Source: Agapetus fuscipes
Lineage: Eukaryota; Arthropoda; Insecta; Trichoptera; Glossosomatidae
DNA length: 64,000 nucleotides
Assembly (NCBI GenBank): GCA_951799405.1
Contig: OX637352.1
Span: forward strand, 13,650,820-13,714,819
Reading direction: 5' to 3'
The position numbers and the translations under genes are program-made. Shown here in pieces: positions 1-10,467 of the stretch; the first letter of the stretch is position 1, and each line of letters begins with the position of its first letter. The notes under the pieces were generated by a model. It searched no databases. It was not told the origin of the DNA and saw only the letters and a program-made list of their open reading frames with translations.

Positions 1-51
1 TAATACTATAATCTATAATATTATTATTAGTGGTCTTCTCCATAGTTTCAG

Positions 52-227
52 ATGTGGATCATTGGGCGGACGACCTTGCGGCGTACAGAGACGACCTCGC
101 ACAAGTGGACTCTGGCGACCCTGTGCAGCGCGACGAGGAGGAGACCAGGAACCTGATGCGCGGCATGGAGTTCCGCGACTGCCTCGTCAGCGCGCTCAAC
201 GTGCAATATTACAATTACAACCTATAG
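52..227 (+). CDS. 3'-terminal coding exon of an unidentified gene (partial)
   Basis: An acceptor (pyrimidine-rich stretch ending in cag at 49-51) is followed by an open frame to a TAG at 225-227. The exon is markedly GC-rich against very AT-rich surroundings, as expected of a conserved coding exon. The peptide is acidic, begins VDHWADDLAAYRDDL and ends in a tyrosine/asparagine-rich tail (YYNYNL). Upstream exons lie outside the window. I do not recognise the family. A MITE begins only 8 bp after the stop, so the native 3' UTR is disrupted or very short. Confidence 0.5.
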
Positions 228-505
228 TATTAAGCACCGTACTTTATGGAATATAAGACGCACACTTTCCTTCTAAATTACGTTGCCTCCACAATGCAGG
301 TGCGTCTCTTACTCAAGGTCTGTGTAGAAATGTCCAATGTTTGATTAAAAAATTCTCCACTCAGTCTTAACCCTTTCGGTGCGGCTCACCTTACAAAACA
401 ACTCCAAGTAGATTATCAAATATATATTTGTAGGCAGTAATGCATTTCCTACCTTTATTAGTCGAATACATACGGTATACAGTCAAACTCGGGTCTAGCT
501 AAAAA

Positions 506-625
506 ACGCTATTAAGCTACACATATAATGTAACTTCGTTTTCCCCAAAGAGGTCGCACATGGCGATTTGAGACTTATTTTACAGGTAACGGGGCCGGTC
601 TTACGGCCAACACTTTAATTGAAGT
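506..625 (-). repeat. SINE-A 3' fragment
   Basis: Matches the 3' half of the SINE-A family (compare 45142-45200 in the same orientation): the strings taagctacacatataatgtaac, the cleft ggtcgcacatggcga and ggggccggtcttacg. It stops at ttgaagt, where the T-repeat begins without any spacer. Confidence 0.6.
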
Positions 626-745
626 CCGAACATAGACCCTGCAACTTTTGCCGACCTTCCCTGAAATAGGGTGACATTGGCAAAGTGAAACATCTTTTAC
701 AGTATTGGTGGTCAGCCACAAACCAACCTATTAAGTCGAGGAATC
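626..745 (-). repeat. T-repeat copy (LINE 3'-UTR repeat), partial
   Basis: Contains the family hallmarks in reverse: ccctgcaacttttgccgacc, tgacattggcaaagtgaa and ggtggtcagcc, ending near gtcgaggaat. Only the 5' half of the repeat is present. Confidence 0.75.
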
Positions 746-1442
746 CGTCATAGTTATCACTCCTAGACACATTTATACTTTTGTATGACTGCTGTATGCC
801 AAAATTATATCTGTACCAGTAGTACAAGTTTTTTCACAATACTCGAAGTATTGGTTTTCGTAATTTAAAAAAAACAAACATAAAAATTTGCTTTAATATG
901 TAAGCTTTCATACCCCAACATAAACAGTAAGATTAGTAGATAGGTACTGTTTTTTACATTTATAACGATTAACGGTTTTAAGAAGCCGAATTGGTTGGTC
1001 CGTTCATGCCCGTTCTAACCAAGTTTGACTGTATTTTATGACATCAGACAGCAGAGGAACCTTTAACGTTTTACAAAGTGCACAAATGCCAAGTGCACTG
1101 AGTGCAACTCTGGTCATGACGTCTATGCAAGCCGCCCGCACTCAAAGGGTTGACAATGGTCATATATTTGATGCCGTGGGAAAGCTTTCCCTACCTGGCG
1201 ACATTGGATTCAACTGGCAGTAGCAGTGCACTGATGCGGCGATCATAATAATCTTCGTCCCGTCATAAAATCCCAAGATATTGTCTAGTCTATGATGCAG
1301 TATAGCAGGCAATGACAATTCAGGAGACTATTTTCAGGGATTTTGATACTCTGTTTGGTTTAATAGTAAAATGGTTTAAAAAGTTGTTTAAAATTGCTGA
1401 AAATTTAAGGTGCGTCTTATTATGCGGTCCGTAAAGTACGGT

Positions 1443-1907
1443 ATGTCAACACTAGCCGCCCCATCGCGGCTCCACCCTTCTATTTTAACAATAAAATTAC
1501 TAACCACTATTTTTTAAATGTGTAGAATACCGATAGACTAACATTAAATGTGTTGGCAACTAATGGACTAAGCCTAGTGTTACTGTTCATTCCGTTGAGT
1601 TATAATATGGTGCAAGTAGACGCTATATCCTTCTCACAAATATTTGTTAGTTAGAAAGAGAACAATGATACTCCAAGTGTCACCATACTCTGAGCAGGCA
1701 AAGGTACAGATGCTGTAGTTTTTTCTGCATTGTTGACATTATTAAAATGTCTGCGTGGAAATCAAGTGCACGATTTATATGGTCGGTGAATTTGCCAATT
1801 TTTAAAGTAAATGTAAAAATTATAAAGCATAACAGTGTGGTTAACTACTGGGTATCCAAACACAAGATGGAGCAATCCAAAAAACATAGGATTTCACATG
1901 ATTATTA
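1443..1907. other. AT-rich intergenic stretch, nothing recognised
   Basis: I see no coding frame, RNA gene or clear repeat hallmark here. Confidence 0.4.
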
Positions 1908-2363
1908 AGGCCGTGTTCACACACACCGTTAGGGGAGCTCATCGCAAGCAAATATTATGAGCTAATACGCCACGCACGACAGCTCGACCGTTCGCTATTT
2001 TCGCTTATTTGCAAAGGTTTAAGCGTTCCTAACTTTACACCAGTGGTTCATACCGTTCCACTGACAGTTGACAGCTACTTAACAACACAAATAATAGACA
2101 CAATAATTAATGTTAAATAATGGGTTTGAGCTATCAAAAGCTCTTCAATAATTGAAAATTCTGTTGACAATATTAGAATCATGGCTCAATACTGCGTTTC
2201 CAGATAAATCTGCATCCGTTCTGCCGAGATTTGACAGCTGTTGTCTGATTGGCATATGAAATTTGCTTATGATTGTTCGGGGAGGTTTGCGATCGAGCTA
2301 CCCCCACCATGATTTTTACTGTAAACGCTCGCAGTGCTCAAATGAGCTCCCCGAACACGGCCT
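1908..2363. mobile_element. MITE with long TIRs (~456 bp)
   Basis: Left end aggccgtgttcacac, then aggggagctcat; right end atgagctcc, then ccgaacacggcct. The two ends are inverted copies over about 35 bp with small gaps. No open frame is inside. The flanking bases (TTA / AT) are too short and unclear to fix a target duplication, so the superfamily is open. Confidence 0.65.
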
Positions 2364-3430
2364 ATGTCTTCTGTGGTGTTTGACAGGTCCAGTTGACAGG
2401 TTCGTCTCATAGTATGTTACGATGCCGTAAGCTAGCTTCATCTCCACCAATATTATAACTCAATGGTTCTCTCAAACTGTGGCATATTTCTTACTTTAAG
2501 CATAGTATTAATAAAATGATTTGTTTGTGAATGTTTATTGATCAATCATAACTTCTCTCTCAGTGTTTTTTTACCTCTGAAGTGCCAGCGATTTTCTGCC
2601 ATAGCAGTATTTCATGCGATTTTCAATCTTATTACTGTGTAAAAACTAAAGAAAAATGAAAAAAATCGCATTTAGTACTATGAGCGTGGATCCACGTTCC
2701 GGCACTTGAGAGGTTAACCATCAGTCCACGAGAAGGATTAGGCATACACAAAAGTGTTGCCACAAATTGTTTATTTTTTATTTTTGAGATTATCGACTAC
2801 AGAAACAAAAATGTTTTCCTTTATAATATATAAGTTTAGATGTAAGATTGTATCTTCATGTGATGGTGTGTAAGTTTTCACTTACACATGCTGCATGTGT
2901 ACTCACAAAAATGGACTTGAAACTCAAATAAATATATATCTCTGCAAGTCTTGTTGCCTTTGTTTGATGCAAGAGTGGCATAACAGTATGGGTGCTCAGC
3001 CTCATACCTACCTATCATTAGACATTAGTTTATAGAAAAATTGTAAAGTAGAACCAATGTTTTTGTATTCTTCTCTCAAATTCACCCGTCATTCTTCCAT
3101 CATTGTCAAGGCTACTTCCCGAGTATACAAATTCATTCACAGTGTCAGCATTTATTCCGTTTTGAATAGATTAATTTAAGATTGTATTTAAATGGAAAAT
3201 CTATTTGATGTATTGACTAATTAAAATTAATAAACAAAATTCAGATAATCGGCAAACTGGTGTTAGAGAATCTTTTATATTTTTGTAAATTTTTTGTTGT
3301 GTTTCGTAGAGAAATTTCTATTAGGATTACAAATTCTCCATTTATGGAAAGTCCACTGCCTAACTAGCCAGGTAGCTTTCTCTGTGTAATTTATGATATT
3401 ATTTGACTGCTTCAAATTGTTTTTTTTGTT
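2364..3430. other. Intergenic, low information
   Basis: AT-rich sequence without a credible gene. Around 2870-2940 there is a faint relic of the T-repeat (gcttacacatgctgcatgtg-like string followed by a caaat tail). The remainder shows nothing I can name. Confidence 0.35.
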
Positions 3431-3505
3431 TGTAAATAGATTCTTGAAGAGAAATGCAATTCACTAACCTATTTTTCCTCGCCAGTTTGTCTTCATGCGA
3501 AAGTG
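3431..3505 (-). repeat. SINE-C 3' fragment
   Basis: Shares with the copies at 8436 and 9642 the string gagaaatgcaattcactaacc, then the cctcgccag...cttcatgcgaaag block. Only this 3' block is kept. Confidence 0.5.
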
Positions 3506-3519
3506 GATAATAATAACAA

Positions 3520-3830
3520 TGCAGGATTTTTATAGCGCCTTTTCACGACTCTTGGTCATCCCAAAGGCGCTTGCTCATATGAGCGCGCGAACAGGTGGGT
3601 CTTCAATCCATTTCGCGCAGGCCATCTGGGAGGCCGTTCCATTTCGTTGGAGCGGCCACCTTGAAGGCTCGATCACCAAAAACGGTGTTCTTTTCCATTC
3701 TTGGAAACTCTTTCCGACTGCGACATGATGCTGCTGATCGCAGTGTTGCTGTTCTGCTGCTTGTGGTGGCTGGAGCTATGTATCATGTTTTTTTAAATAT
3801 TGCGGTGCGGTCCCGCGCAGGTTCTTGATT
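3520..3830 (+). other. GC-rich repeat-like block, unidentified
   Basis: A sharp rise in GC content. The segment tatagcgccttttcacgac, then the string tggtcatcccaaaggc, resembles the string at 31210-31250, where it adjoins a LINE C-terminal frame. It may therefore be a LINE relic. Two overlapping short open frames exist, but neither has recognisable motifs or splice context. Confidence 0.3.
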
Positions 3831-4149
3831 AAAGGATGCTTGTGTGCATGCTGTGATATTATAACATTACACAGGTCTACAGTGATTTTGCTGTTTTAGG
3901 TTTTGATGTCTTTTTATAGTGAATTCCATGTTCTGATTCCAAAAACGATGCCCTTTTCGTCCTATCACATACAGTTTTCTTACAAAATTAAAATCTTCTT
4001 TTCTCATTTATTTGGCTATTTTATGTGATCATAATCCATTACACCAATAAAGCAATGGCATCTATTGGAATAAATCTACTTAAATGAACTAGTTGACTGT
4101 TTTGGATATACAGGGCAAGAGGAAAAACATTGGAAACAAAAAAAATGGT

Positions 4150-4565
4150 CCAAAAGAGAAAGTTTAACACCAGGAAGTACGAACATAATAAGGGATAGCC
4201 TAGTAAATCCTAAGAAAATAATGTTGCCACCTCTTCATATAAACTTGGTATAATGAAGCAGTTTTGTGAAAGCTCTTGACCAAGATGGTGTTTGTTTTAA
4301 ATATCTCCACACAAATTTCCACAAATTTCCTGCTCTGTCTGAAGCAAAAATTAAATAAGGAATCTTTGTGGGTCCTCAAATCAGAGCTTTAACTACAGAC
4401 GGGGAATTTGAAGCTAATATGTCTTTTAAAGAGAAAAATGCTTGGAATGCATTTTAAAAAGTTTTGGGCAATTTTCTAGGAAATAATAAACATCCTGATT
4501 ATGTCAAAATTGTGAACATCATGCTACGGGAGTTGAGAAATTTGGGCAGGGTTCAAACTGGCGCT
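4150..4565 (+). pseudogene. Relic of a repetitive arthropod ORF (PLHIKLG-type)
   Basis: Broken plus-strand frames read KIMLPPLHINLV, KALDQDGVCFKYL, FPALSEAKIK, GIFVGPQIRALTTDGEFE, then KNAWNAF and NIMLRELRNLG. I recognise this order (LPPLHIKLG, VKAL, CFKYL, FVGPQIR, F..) from a protein of unknown function that recurs in many copies in arthropod genomes and is presumably transposon-borne. Several in-frame stops and frame changes mark it as dead. Confidence 0.45.
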
Positions 4566-4931
4566 ATTTTCAACAATGCTAATTTTAGAGCTAACGCTTT
4601 ATCCCATCGACCATTCTGGTGACTGTTTCTAGTATTGTTTTGTGTTGTTTTTTTTTACCTGAGCTCACTGAGCTGACAATATTATTTGGATGCTATATCC
4701 ATGAAACAAGCTTGTTTTAATCCTAAAAGGATTGTATGAAGGAACTTCAACATCAGTAAATAATTGCTCACTATATCCATGTACTCGCTAAAGGCTAGTT
4801 TGACTATCCGGTGTGTTCCAATCTAATCAAATTCTCTAAAAGCTCAAGGATTATCTGAATTTTGGTTAATTTTAATTTGGAAACAAATTAGGTGTACATT
4901 AAATTAATCAAAGAAAGTAAAAGTCATGTAT

Positions 4932-5108
4932 CCTGGGCTGGAAGTCTCTTATGACCACGGTAATTCTAACCTACCGAGTATCGGTAATATTTGTATGAAG
5001 ACCTGTCAATCCAAGATGGCCGCAAGTCAACAGCTCATTAGTCTTCATACAAATATTACCAATAATCGGTAGGTTAGAATTACCGTCGTGATGAGACTTC
5101 CAGCCCAG
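4932..5108. mobile_element. Fold-back MITE (~177 bp)
   Basis: Almost the whole element is two inverted arms: cctgggctggaagtctc at the left and gagacttccagcccagg at the right, continuing inward through ggtaattctaacctacc and tttgtatgaagac. About 70 bp per arm surround a loop near tcaatccaagatggccgc. A 3-bp TAT flanks both sides and may be the target duplication. A second copy lies at 44937-45581, broken by later insertions. Confidence 0.75.
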
Positions 5109-5249
5109 GTATCATTATCTCCTTAGATATGTTTTTTGTCTTATATTTGTTAAGTACTTTGACGATAAAAACTAATTATAAAAATAAATTAAATATGAAA
5201 AAAACCATTGTTTAATTCTACTTATTTTTTTAATTCAAATAGTGAGTTT

Positions 5250-5279
5250 GACTGGTTTCGGCCTCTTGGCCATCTTCAG
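5250..5279 (-). ncRNA. Hammerhead-ribozyme-like motif at a Penelope-type end
   Basis: On the minus strand the order is CTGAAGA, stem GGCC with an AAGA loop and GGCC, then GAAA, then CCAGTC ending in GTC. This matches the conserved core of a hammerhead (CUGANGA, stem II, GAAA, very short stem III, NUH). Hammerheads of this minimal form are known in the terminal repeats of Penelope-like elements. No Penelope coding sequence is adjacent here. Confidence 0.55.
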
Positions 5280-5284
5280 ATAAA

Positions 5285-6600
5285 CTAATAAAACTTGCGG
5301 AGCTTTTTTAAAATGGGGGCTATGAACGCAATCTTCAGAGACGCAGGGACAGTGGCCTCCACTAGGCTACCATTGATAACCTTTACAATAAATGGGGCCA
5401 ACTGTGAGATGCATTCTGTCAGAACCCATGTGGGCACAGGGTCAAGATCGCACTGCTTGTTGGGTGACTTCGCTATTACACTTGAGATCTCAGTATACCC
5501 CAAGACGTGAATCCCCATCAGTTACAAAACCAGCAGAACCACGCCCAAGGTAGAGCACAGTTGGAGGATTTTATTAACAAAGTGCTGTGCAAAGTCAGCC
5601 GCAAGTCAAGACTGGACCGACCCGAGATTCGCCAGACAGGTTCTCTAGAAACTTTCATAATTGTTGGGGATTCTTAGCCCCAGAACAATTATTACAGAAG
5701 TAGATGGATTTTTTCTGGAGAAAAGTAGATCTGTACTCCCTCTGAGCACTGATCCACATGTCCCTGGTGCAACCTGGTTTGCCATTTCTGAAATTTCTTT
5801 CATGTTTAGTATATATATATACTGCACTTAAGCGCTCATTGTAAAACCAGCAATTTTTGTAGTTATGGGAGCATGCTGATCAATTAGGCGCTTAAGAGTG
5901 TTGTTGTACAGATCCAATAGCCCGTCCGGATGCATCGAGACAAAGGTCTCCGGATCACAAACTGGTGAGAGTGACAAATCAAATTTAAATTTGTGTATGT
6001 CAAAACCGTTCCAGGATCTGGTAATAATCTTCCTATAAACCGGAATCGGGTGTCCTATATTAAGGTATGTGTTGTGAACGTGAACGATGTCCAGCCTGTA
6101 ACGGTGACAGCGATGCAACTCCCAACAGAGGAATACTGTGAGGAGGAGCTGCCGGCTGCTGAAACGCCAGAGCAGGTCCCACCGCGCCGACCCCAGCGGA
6201 ATCACGTAGAGCCTAGCTGGCTCCGTGATTACCTCTTGGAGTGATGAAGGCATCACTAGCAGTTGGCAGCCCTGCTGCAAAAGTGCCATTTGACGGAAGT
6301 GAAGTGAACCCGGCGTGTTGTGAACGTGAATGCATTAAGATGCCCAAAAACATAGCAAGTGAGCCACAGTATGAAGTCACCAGCCTGTGATCCAAGAGAC
6401 CCACGTCTTTAATCTCTGTCCTGGAAGGCGCGTCCTCCTCCCTGGTAATGACCACATCCAGCAGGCCGCCTGCATCATGAGTGGGAGCATTGACCCACTG
6501 GATACAGCCATAGTCAGCAAGCAGGGCGGTGAGATGAACACTATTTGTATCATATCTACGCTCAAGCCTGACACTAACATCCACCTCCGACTACCAGAAT
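5285..6600 (-). pseudogene. CR1/jockey-like LINE relic (endonuclease end to RT start)
   Basis: Read on the minus strand from 6600 downward: an endonuclease C-terminal stretch with WVNAPTHDAGGLLDVVITR and, further on, LLDHRLV; then a linker with RSWNGFDIHKFKFDL and NTLKRLIDQHAPITTK; then, from 5518, the start of an RT domain with SPNKQCDLDPVPTWVL, PFIVKVINGSL and SLKIAFIAPILKK. This order is the usual one for a CR1-type LINE. Frames are broken in several places and catalytic RT motifs (YADD) are missing, so the copy is truncated and dead. A foreign block interrupts it at about 6069-6330. Confidence 0.75.
6069..6331 (+). mobile_element. Foreign GC-rich block inside the LINE relic, possible LTR-element pol end
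   Basis: The LINE frame is interrupted by a GC-rich block flanked by a direct repeat (gtgttgtgaacgtgaa at about 6069 and again at about 6318). Its plus-strand frame contains PPRRPQRNHVEPSWLRDYL, which resembles the basic R-rich tail followed by PxWLxDY seen at the end of many Ty3/gypsy pol proteins. The block is too short to classify firmly. Confidence 0.35.
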
Positions 6601-6706
6601 AGAATATAGGTAAGTACACAAGAAAAATACAAAATATACATTATTTTTTAATTTGAAAAAATGTATGAGCTCAAAATACAGAACAGAATAATTAAATACA
6701 GACTTA

Positions 6707-6941
6707 GGGCCTGTTGCACCAATCAATATAATATGATTGACACATTAAATTTGATTGCTTAATTTTGGTAAGGACCTCGGATTCATATTTCTCAAAAGTG
6801 TGGAATAATATGATGGAATTTGAACACGAAAGATGATGTATATCAGTTGATCTACGTATATGCAACCAAATTTTTGATTTGATGGGAGAAATCCCACTTA
6901 ACTTTGATTTTTGTTGGATTGAAGTTGGGTGCAACAGGCCC
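6707..6941. mobile_element. MITE with TIR gggcctgttgcacc (~235 bp)
   Basis: The left end gggcctgttgcacc is exactly mirrored as ggtgcaacaggccc at the right end. The interior is AT-rich and non-coding. TTA-like bases on both flanks would fit a 3-bp duplication as in PIF/Harbinger, but this is not certain. Confidence 0.65.
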
Positions 6942-7334
6942 TTTAAGTGTTACAATAATTAAGTACATCAAATACCTAGATCTTATTAAATTAAGTTACA
7001 AAAAAACAATGATGTATTTGAGAAACCTGGGAATTGACATCTTTGTTTTTGTGCACAACAGGTTACCCTAGTCACAGTGCACCCTCACAGCCATCAACAC
7101 TCTGGGAGGAACTCTATCGCTAGATTTTTTCATCTTAATAAATTACACTTAAAAATGTCTATATTAGACTTATTTAGGAGCTTTGTCACAAGGTATTGCG
7201 CCACAACATCAGTACGGCTTTTCGGTACATTAAATAAATCATGTCTTCGCCCTCGGGTGTAGTCGTCAGGCACACACAACCTGTAGTTCTCCAACAGGGT
7301 GGGACTGTCAATTAAATCTTCAAATGAGGATGAC

Positions 7335-7418
7335 ACTTATTCCTATCCTGACACACTTTTCTTTGTTCATCCATATCAAACACTTTTTTCATACCTTTCC
7401 TCCTTTCACATTCACTCT
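7335..7418 (-). pseudogene. LINE C-terminal relic
   Basis: On the minus strand the frame reads KKVFDMDEQRKVCQDRNK, which parallels the last residues of the intact LINE ORF at 27256-30261 (KKVMTLDEMKEVCKDRKK). It is cut off at the TTAA where the next element begins. Confidence 0.55.
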
Positions 7419-7422
7419 TTAA

Positions 7423-8083
7423 CCCTTTGGCTGCGGCTGGCATGCATAGATGTCATGACGTAACTTGCATACAGTGCGGCTGGCATCTATCCATGTCATC
7501 GAAGTTTAAAGCTTCCCGTGACATCGGTGTTCAAATTTTTCAAACTTTTTTGTTGCTTACATTATAGGTACACTAATAAAATCTCATATTTTGAAAATAT
7601 TCTTTCTCAAATATTTCGTCAGAACAGGTCGATCTCTCGTCCCGCGCATGTGTACCAATGTTTATAAACAAAATCCAGGCAAGTATACTCTATTCAGATA
7701 GATATAACTGTTTACGTTTTTTGTTTTTTTGTAAAATAACTAATATATTTTTCTCTTTAGTGACGAGTATTTAAGTGAGTAAAAAAATTGTGTAAAACCT
7801 AATGGATATAAAATCTAGTTATGGAATGTGCGTAAAATATATACTTTTAAGTAATATTATTGTGATTTACTTGTTTTTATATAAAACAACAAGTGAAAAC
7901 ATGTGTTGAAAGTTTGTGATTTGTGTTCCTGGATAACTAATGAACATACTTTTTCATAAATTTTAAAGTTTCATCAAGTAAGTAATTAAGGTAGGAAATC
8001 AATTTATGTGTAAAAAAATAACTTCAAAAAAGTATTCCGTTCTGGCGGTGCGTATGTAGCAAATAAATTCAGAATCGAAAAGG
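7423..8083. mobile_element. piggyBac-like non-autonomous element
   Basis: TTAA stands on both sides (7419-7422 and 8084-8087), and the ends start with CCTTT-type bases (left ccctttggctgcgg, right read inward ccttttcgatt). Two direct copies of gcggctggcat lie near the left end. A shorter relative occupies 12922-13229. TTAA duplication is the hallmark of piggyBac; no transposase frame is present. Confidence 0.45.
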
Positions 8084-8099
8084 TTAAGTACCTTCACTT

Positions 8100-8397
8100 G
8101 TTAGACCAGTCGGTATTCAAGTGGTTAACGCTTCCAACTGGTGATTGGTGGGTAATCTAGTGGGTTTGTATCCCGGCGGAGCATATATATATATTTTTTT
8201 TCAAGCATTCTTGTCGCTGGATTGAAAAATTAATCTAACTTTACGAAAGACCGGTCATCATAGGTCCATCCAGCCTTTTCTTTAGCAGCTGAGTCTTGCT
8301 TGAGAATCCGCGCTTTCTACAGCGACGACCAATCTCGCAGAGGGCCATTCAACTGTGATTGATAAAAAAACAGCGCTCACCAGATAAATCAATCTAA
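8100..8397 (+). repeat. SINE-B copy
   Basis: The tRNA-like head (ccagtcggtattcaagtgg, then gtttgtatcccggcgg as a B-box-like block) is followed by the family body (gaaagaccggtcatc, gtccatccagcc, gtcttgcttgagaatcc) and the conserved 3' end cgctcaccagataaatc. Confidence 0.75.
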
Positions 8398-8435
8398 ATA
8401 TTATTTTTACTTATTTTTATTTATTTTTATTTAAA

Positions 8436-8640
8436 AAAAAAATAGATTTGTGGAAAGGAATGCAATCCACCAACCTATTTTACCTGGCCAGTTGTCTTCA
8501 TGCGAAAGCAGAAGCTTGTGTGCATGCAACGGCATCTGTTGAACCAGGGTCGAAGTTATCGTCGCGGGATTCGAACCAGCGTTATCCGGTTCCAAATAAC
8601 ATGTCTTGATCCCCGCGGCTATAACACCGACAAAATAATT
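8436..8640 (-). repeat. SINE-C copy
   Basis: Starts with agatttgtggaaaggaatgc and ends in an inverted tRNA-like head containing gggattcgaacc (B box in reverse). Virtually the same sequence recurs at 9642. Confidence 0.7.
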
Positions 8641-8654
8641 CACTATTTTGTTTC

Positions 8655-8765
8655 CTTTTCTCCTCTTTTATCATCCATTTTTTCCGAATGCCCAAACCAT
8701 CTCATTACATTATTTTGTACCTTTGTCCTCACACCCTCTTCTAGCTATTTAACCCTTTCATGCCT
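8655..8765 (-). pseudogene. LINE C-terminal relic
   Basis: The minus-strand frame contains VQNNVMRWFGHSEKMDD, the counterpart of the MLRWFGHMERMSDER segment of the intact LINE at 27-30 kb. It is very short and broken. Confidence 0.5.
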
Positions 8766-8786
8766 TACTCTGTATTTTTTTTTACT

Positions 8787-9572
8787 TTAATAATATCTTT
8801 TAAAGTTTCTGTAGCATCTATTTAAATAAGTGTTATCAAAAGGAAAAACGTTGTGGTGTCTTTGATTCTTTCTTGTAAAAACATGGGAAAGATGTTCAAC
8901 ATGCCTTTCAGACGGTAAAGAATATATCGGATGGATATTTGTCGGATAAGTCTTCATAGATTTAGACATGCATCTCCAACCATCACCACCATTTCCACGT
9001 CTGCGAAAGTTATCAATATACGATTTGAATATGTTGCGCTTCAAAAAAGGGGTATTCACAACATGTCGAGTATTAAACACAGATTCCCTGTTAAATTTGT
9101 GACTTCTTTCCAACAAATTTGCATGGTTTTTTAACGAGCTCAGGTTAGATGTGAATACGTTTTCATTTCTGAAGTTTGGGGGTTGTACAAATAACGAGTT
9201 GCCATTAAAAGGCAGTGATCTCCTCGAGATGGCACGGTTTCGACACAGCATTCTGCAAAATGGCATTCCGCACCCACAGCCTTTATCAGAAACAGATCGT
9301 AGTTTATTTTCACTAGAATCTTTCAGGAGATCGGCTTTATCTTGAGACATCTTGAGAAGCTTGTCCAAGAGGAGAGATTGTGGTTTTCTGACGAGGGTTC
9401 TTGGTTCCGCGAGTGTCCTTGCCAGGCTGTTGCTGGCCCCGGCTTTAGGGAGGATAGTGTGGCTGATGATTGGTGCATAGTTGATGATGATGGGAGCATT
9501 TCTTCGACCCTTGTTTGGGATTTTGGGAATGTGGAGATCTCCGTTGAATAAGCCCAGACGGGATTCAGCAGA
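8787..9572 (-). CDS. Candidate secreted protein, coding exon 2 (261 codons)
   Basis: An acceptor (minus strand ...tttttgcag ending at 9573) opens a 261-codon frame to a stop at 8787. The start of the exon (SAESRLGLFNGDLH, then PIIINYAPIISHTI) parallels exon 2 of the gene at 57960-58142 (SSAFLRLGVFNGNS, then PTIINYKPYISRTL). Both exons begin in phase 0 with a serine. The rest is basic and asparagine/arginine-rich with one cysteine cluster (GCGCGMPFCRMLC) and no domain I know. Exon 1 is proposed at 10468-10521, a signal peptide. The long unbroken frame, the phase match and the paralogue support a real gene. The long 3' part is unique to this copy and could be frame-open by chance. Function unknown. 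Confidence 0.5.
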   Translation of the reverse strand, partial: SAESRLGLFNGDLHIPKIPNKGRRNAPIIINYAPIISHTILPKAGASNSLARTLAEPRTLVRKPQSLLLDKLLKMSQDKADLLKDSSENKLRSVSDKGCGCGMPFCRMLCRNRAISRRSLPFNGNSLFVQPPNFRNENVFTSNLSSLKNHANLLERSHKFNRESVFNTRHVVNTPFLKRNIFKSYIDNFRRRGNGGDGWRCMSKSMKTYPTNIHPIYSLPSERHVEHLSHVFTRKNQRHHNVFPFDNTYLNRCYRNFKRYY

Positions 9573-9641
9573 CTGCAAAAAATACACATAAATTAAGTCT
9601 ATCTATCAATCTTAAATTGCAAAGACATATGTATTTTTAAA

Positions 9642-9850
9642 ATAGATTTGTGGAAAGGAATGCAATCCACCAACCTATTTTGCCTGGCCAGTTGTCTTCA
9701 TGCGAAAGCAGAAGCTTGTGTGCATGCAACGGCATCTGTTGAACCAGGTTCAAAGTTAAAGTCAAGTGGTCTAGACGCAAGATTCGAACCAACATAATCC
9801 GTTATTCCAAATACGCTAGTCAAACATGCGCCTCTACCCCTTGGTCACAA
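9642..9850 (-). repeat. SINE-C copy
   Basis: Near-identical to 8436-8560 over agatttgtggaaaggaatgc through gcaacggcatctgttgaacc, then diverges into an inverted tRNA-like head (gattcgaacc, ccttggtcac). Confidence 0.7.
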
Positions 9851-10019
9851 AACTAATAATAACATTTGAGATTCACATGTAAAGTATACCCTCAAGCAGA
9901 CACCTTAAAGTTTATGTTAACACTTGCATGTGTACTTGGCACAATAAAAAATCATATCTCAAATGAACATGAAGGCTACAAGTACTCTCTGAAACAGGGG
10001 TAAGATTGAAGACCGGTAA

Positions 10020-10262
10020 GTATGGTCGAGGGGGCCAAGCGGCCGATCTTTCTAGCGTATTTGGAAAAGAATAATGTTGGTTCGATCCCCGCTTGGGTCA
10101 CTTGACTTTAATTTTGACCCTAGCTCAACAGATGTTATTGGGTAATTATTAATTAATAATTCATTAATATTAAAAAGAATGAATTATTAATTGATGATAT
10201 TTAAACCTGTTTCTGGCCAGGTAGAATAGGTTGGTGAATTGCATTCCTCTTCACAAATATAT
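10020..10262 (+). repeat. SINE-C copy with complete tRNA-like head
   Basis: The head ggtcgagggggccaagcggc, followed later by ggttcgatccccgc, has A- and B-box-like blocks and an extra-arm-sized gap as in a class II (Leu/Ser) tRNA. The body ends with gaattgcattcctcttcacaa, the reverse complement of the start of the copies at 8436 and 9642. A small AT palindrome (attaattaataattcatt) is inserted in the body. Confidence 0.65.
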
Positions 10263-10298
10263 TAAAAAAAAAAAAAGTGAACCAATGTTTACAGTATT

Positions 10299-10430
10299 CC
10301 ATGACTTATAGTTTGGTATGAGGCTGACCACCTTTACTGTAAACCTTCCCTGAAACAGGGATGACATTGACAAAGTGAACCATTTTTACAGTATGGATGG
10401 TCAGCCTCATACCATCCTTATAAATCAAGG
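10299..10430. repeat. Fold-back T-repeat (two inverted halves)
   Basis: Begins ccatgacttatagtttggta and ends accatccttataaatcaagg: the 5' part of the T-repeat is present twice, head to head, around the ccctgaaacaggg core. Compare the similar arrangement at 63239-63468. Confidence 0.7.
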
Positions 10431-10467
10431 AATACAAATAATTAAAACAACAACAAAATATACAAAC

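Larger units (their letters stand above)
235..1442. mobile_element. TIR element (~1.2 kb) with nested SINE and T-repeat
   Basis: The left end (accgtactttatgg, followed by ATAAGACGCAC) is mirrored at the right end (GTGCGTCTTAT then ccgtaaagtacggt), so about 30 bp of imperfect terminal inverted repeat bound the region. No transposase frame is visible, so it is a non-autonomous or decayed DNA transposon. A SINE-A fragment and a T-repeat sit inside it. The superfamily is not assigned. Confidence 0.5.

Noticed and set aside
8500..8790. Plus-strand frame over SINE-C
   Set aside because: Lies across a SINE and a LINE relic; no splice or motif support.
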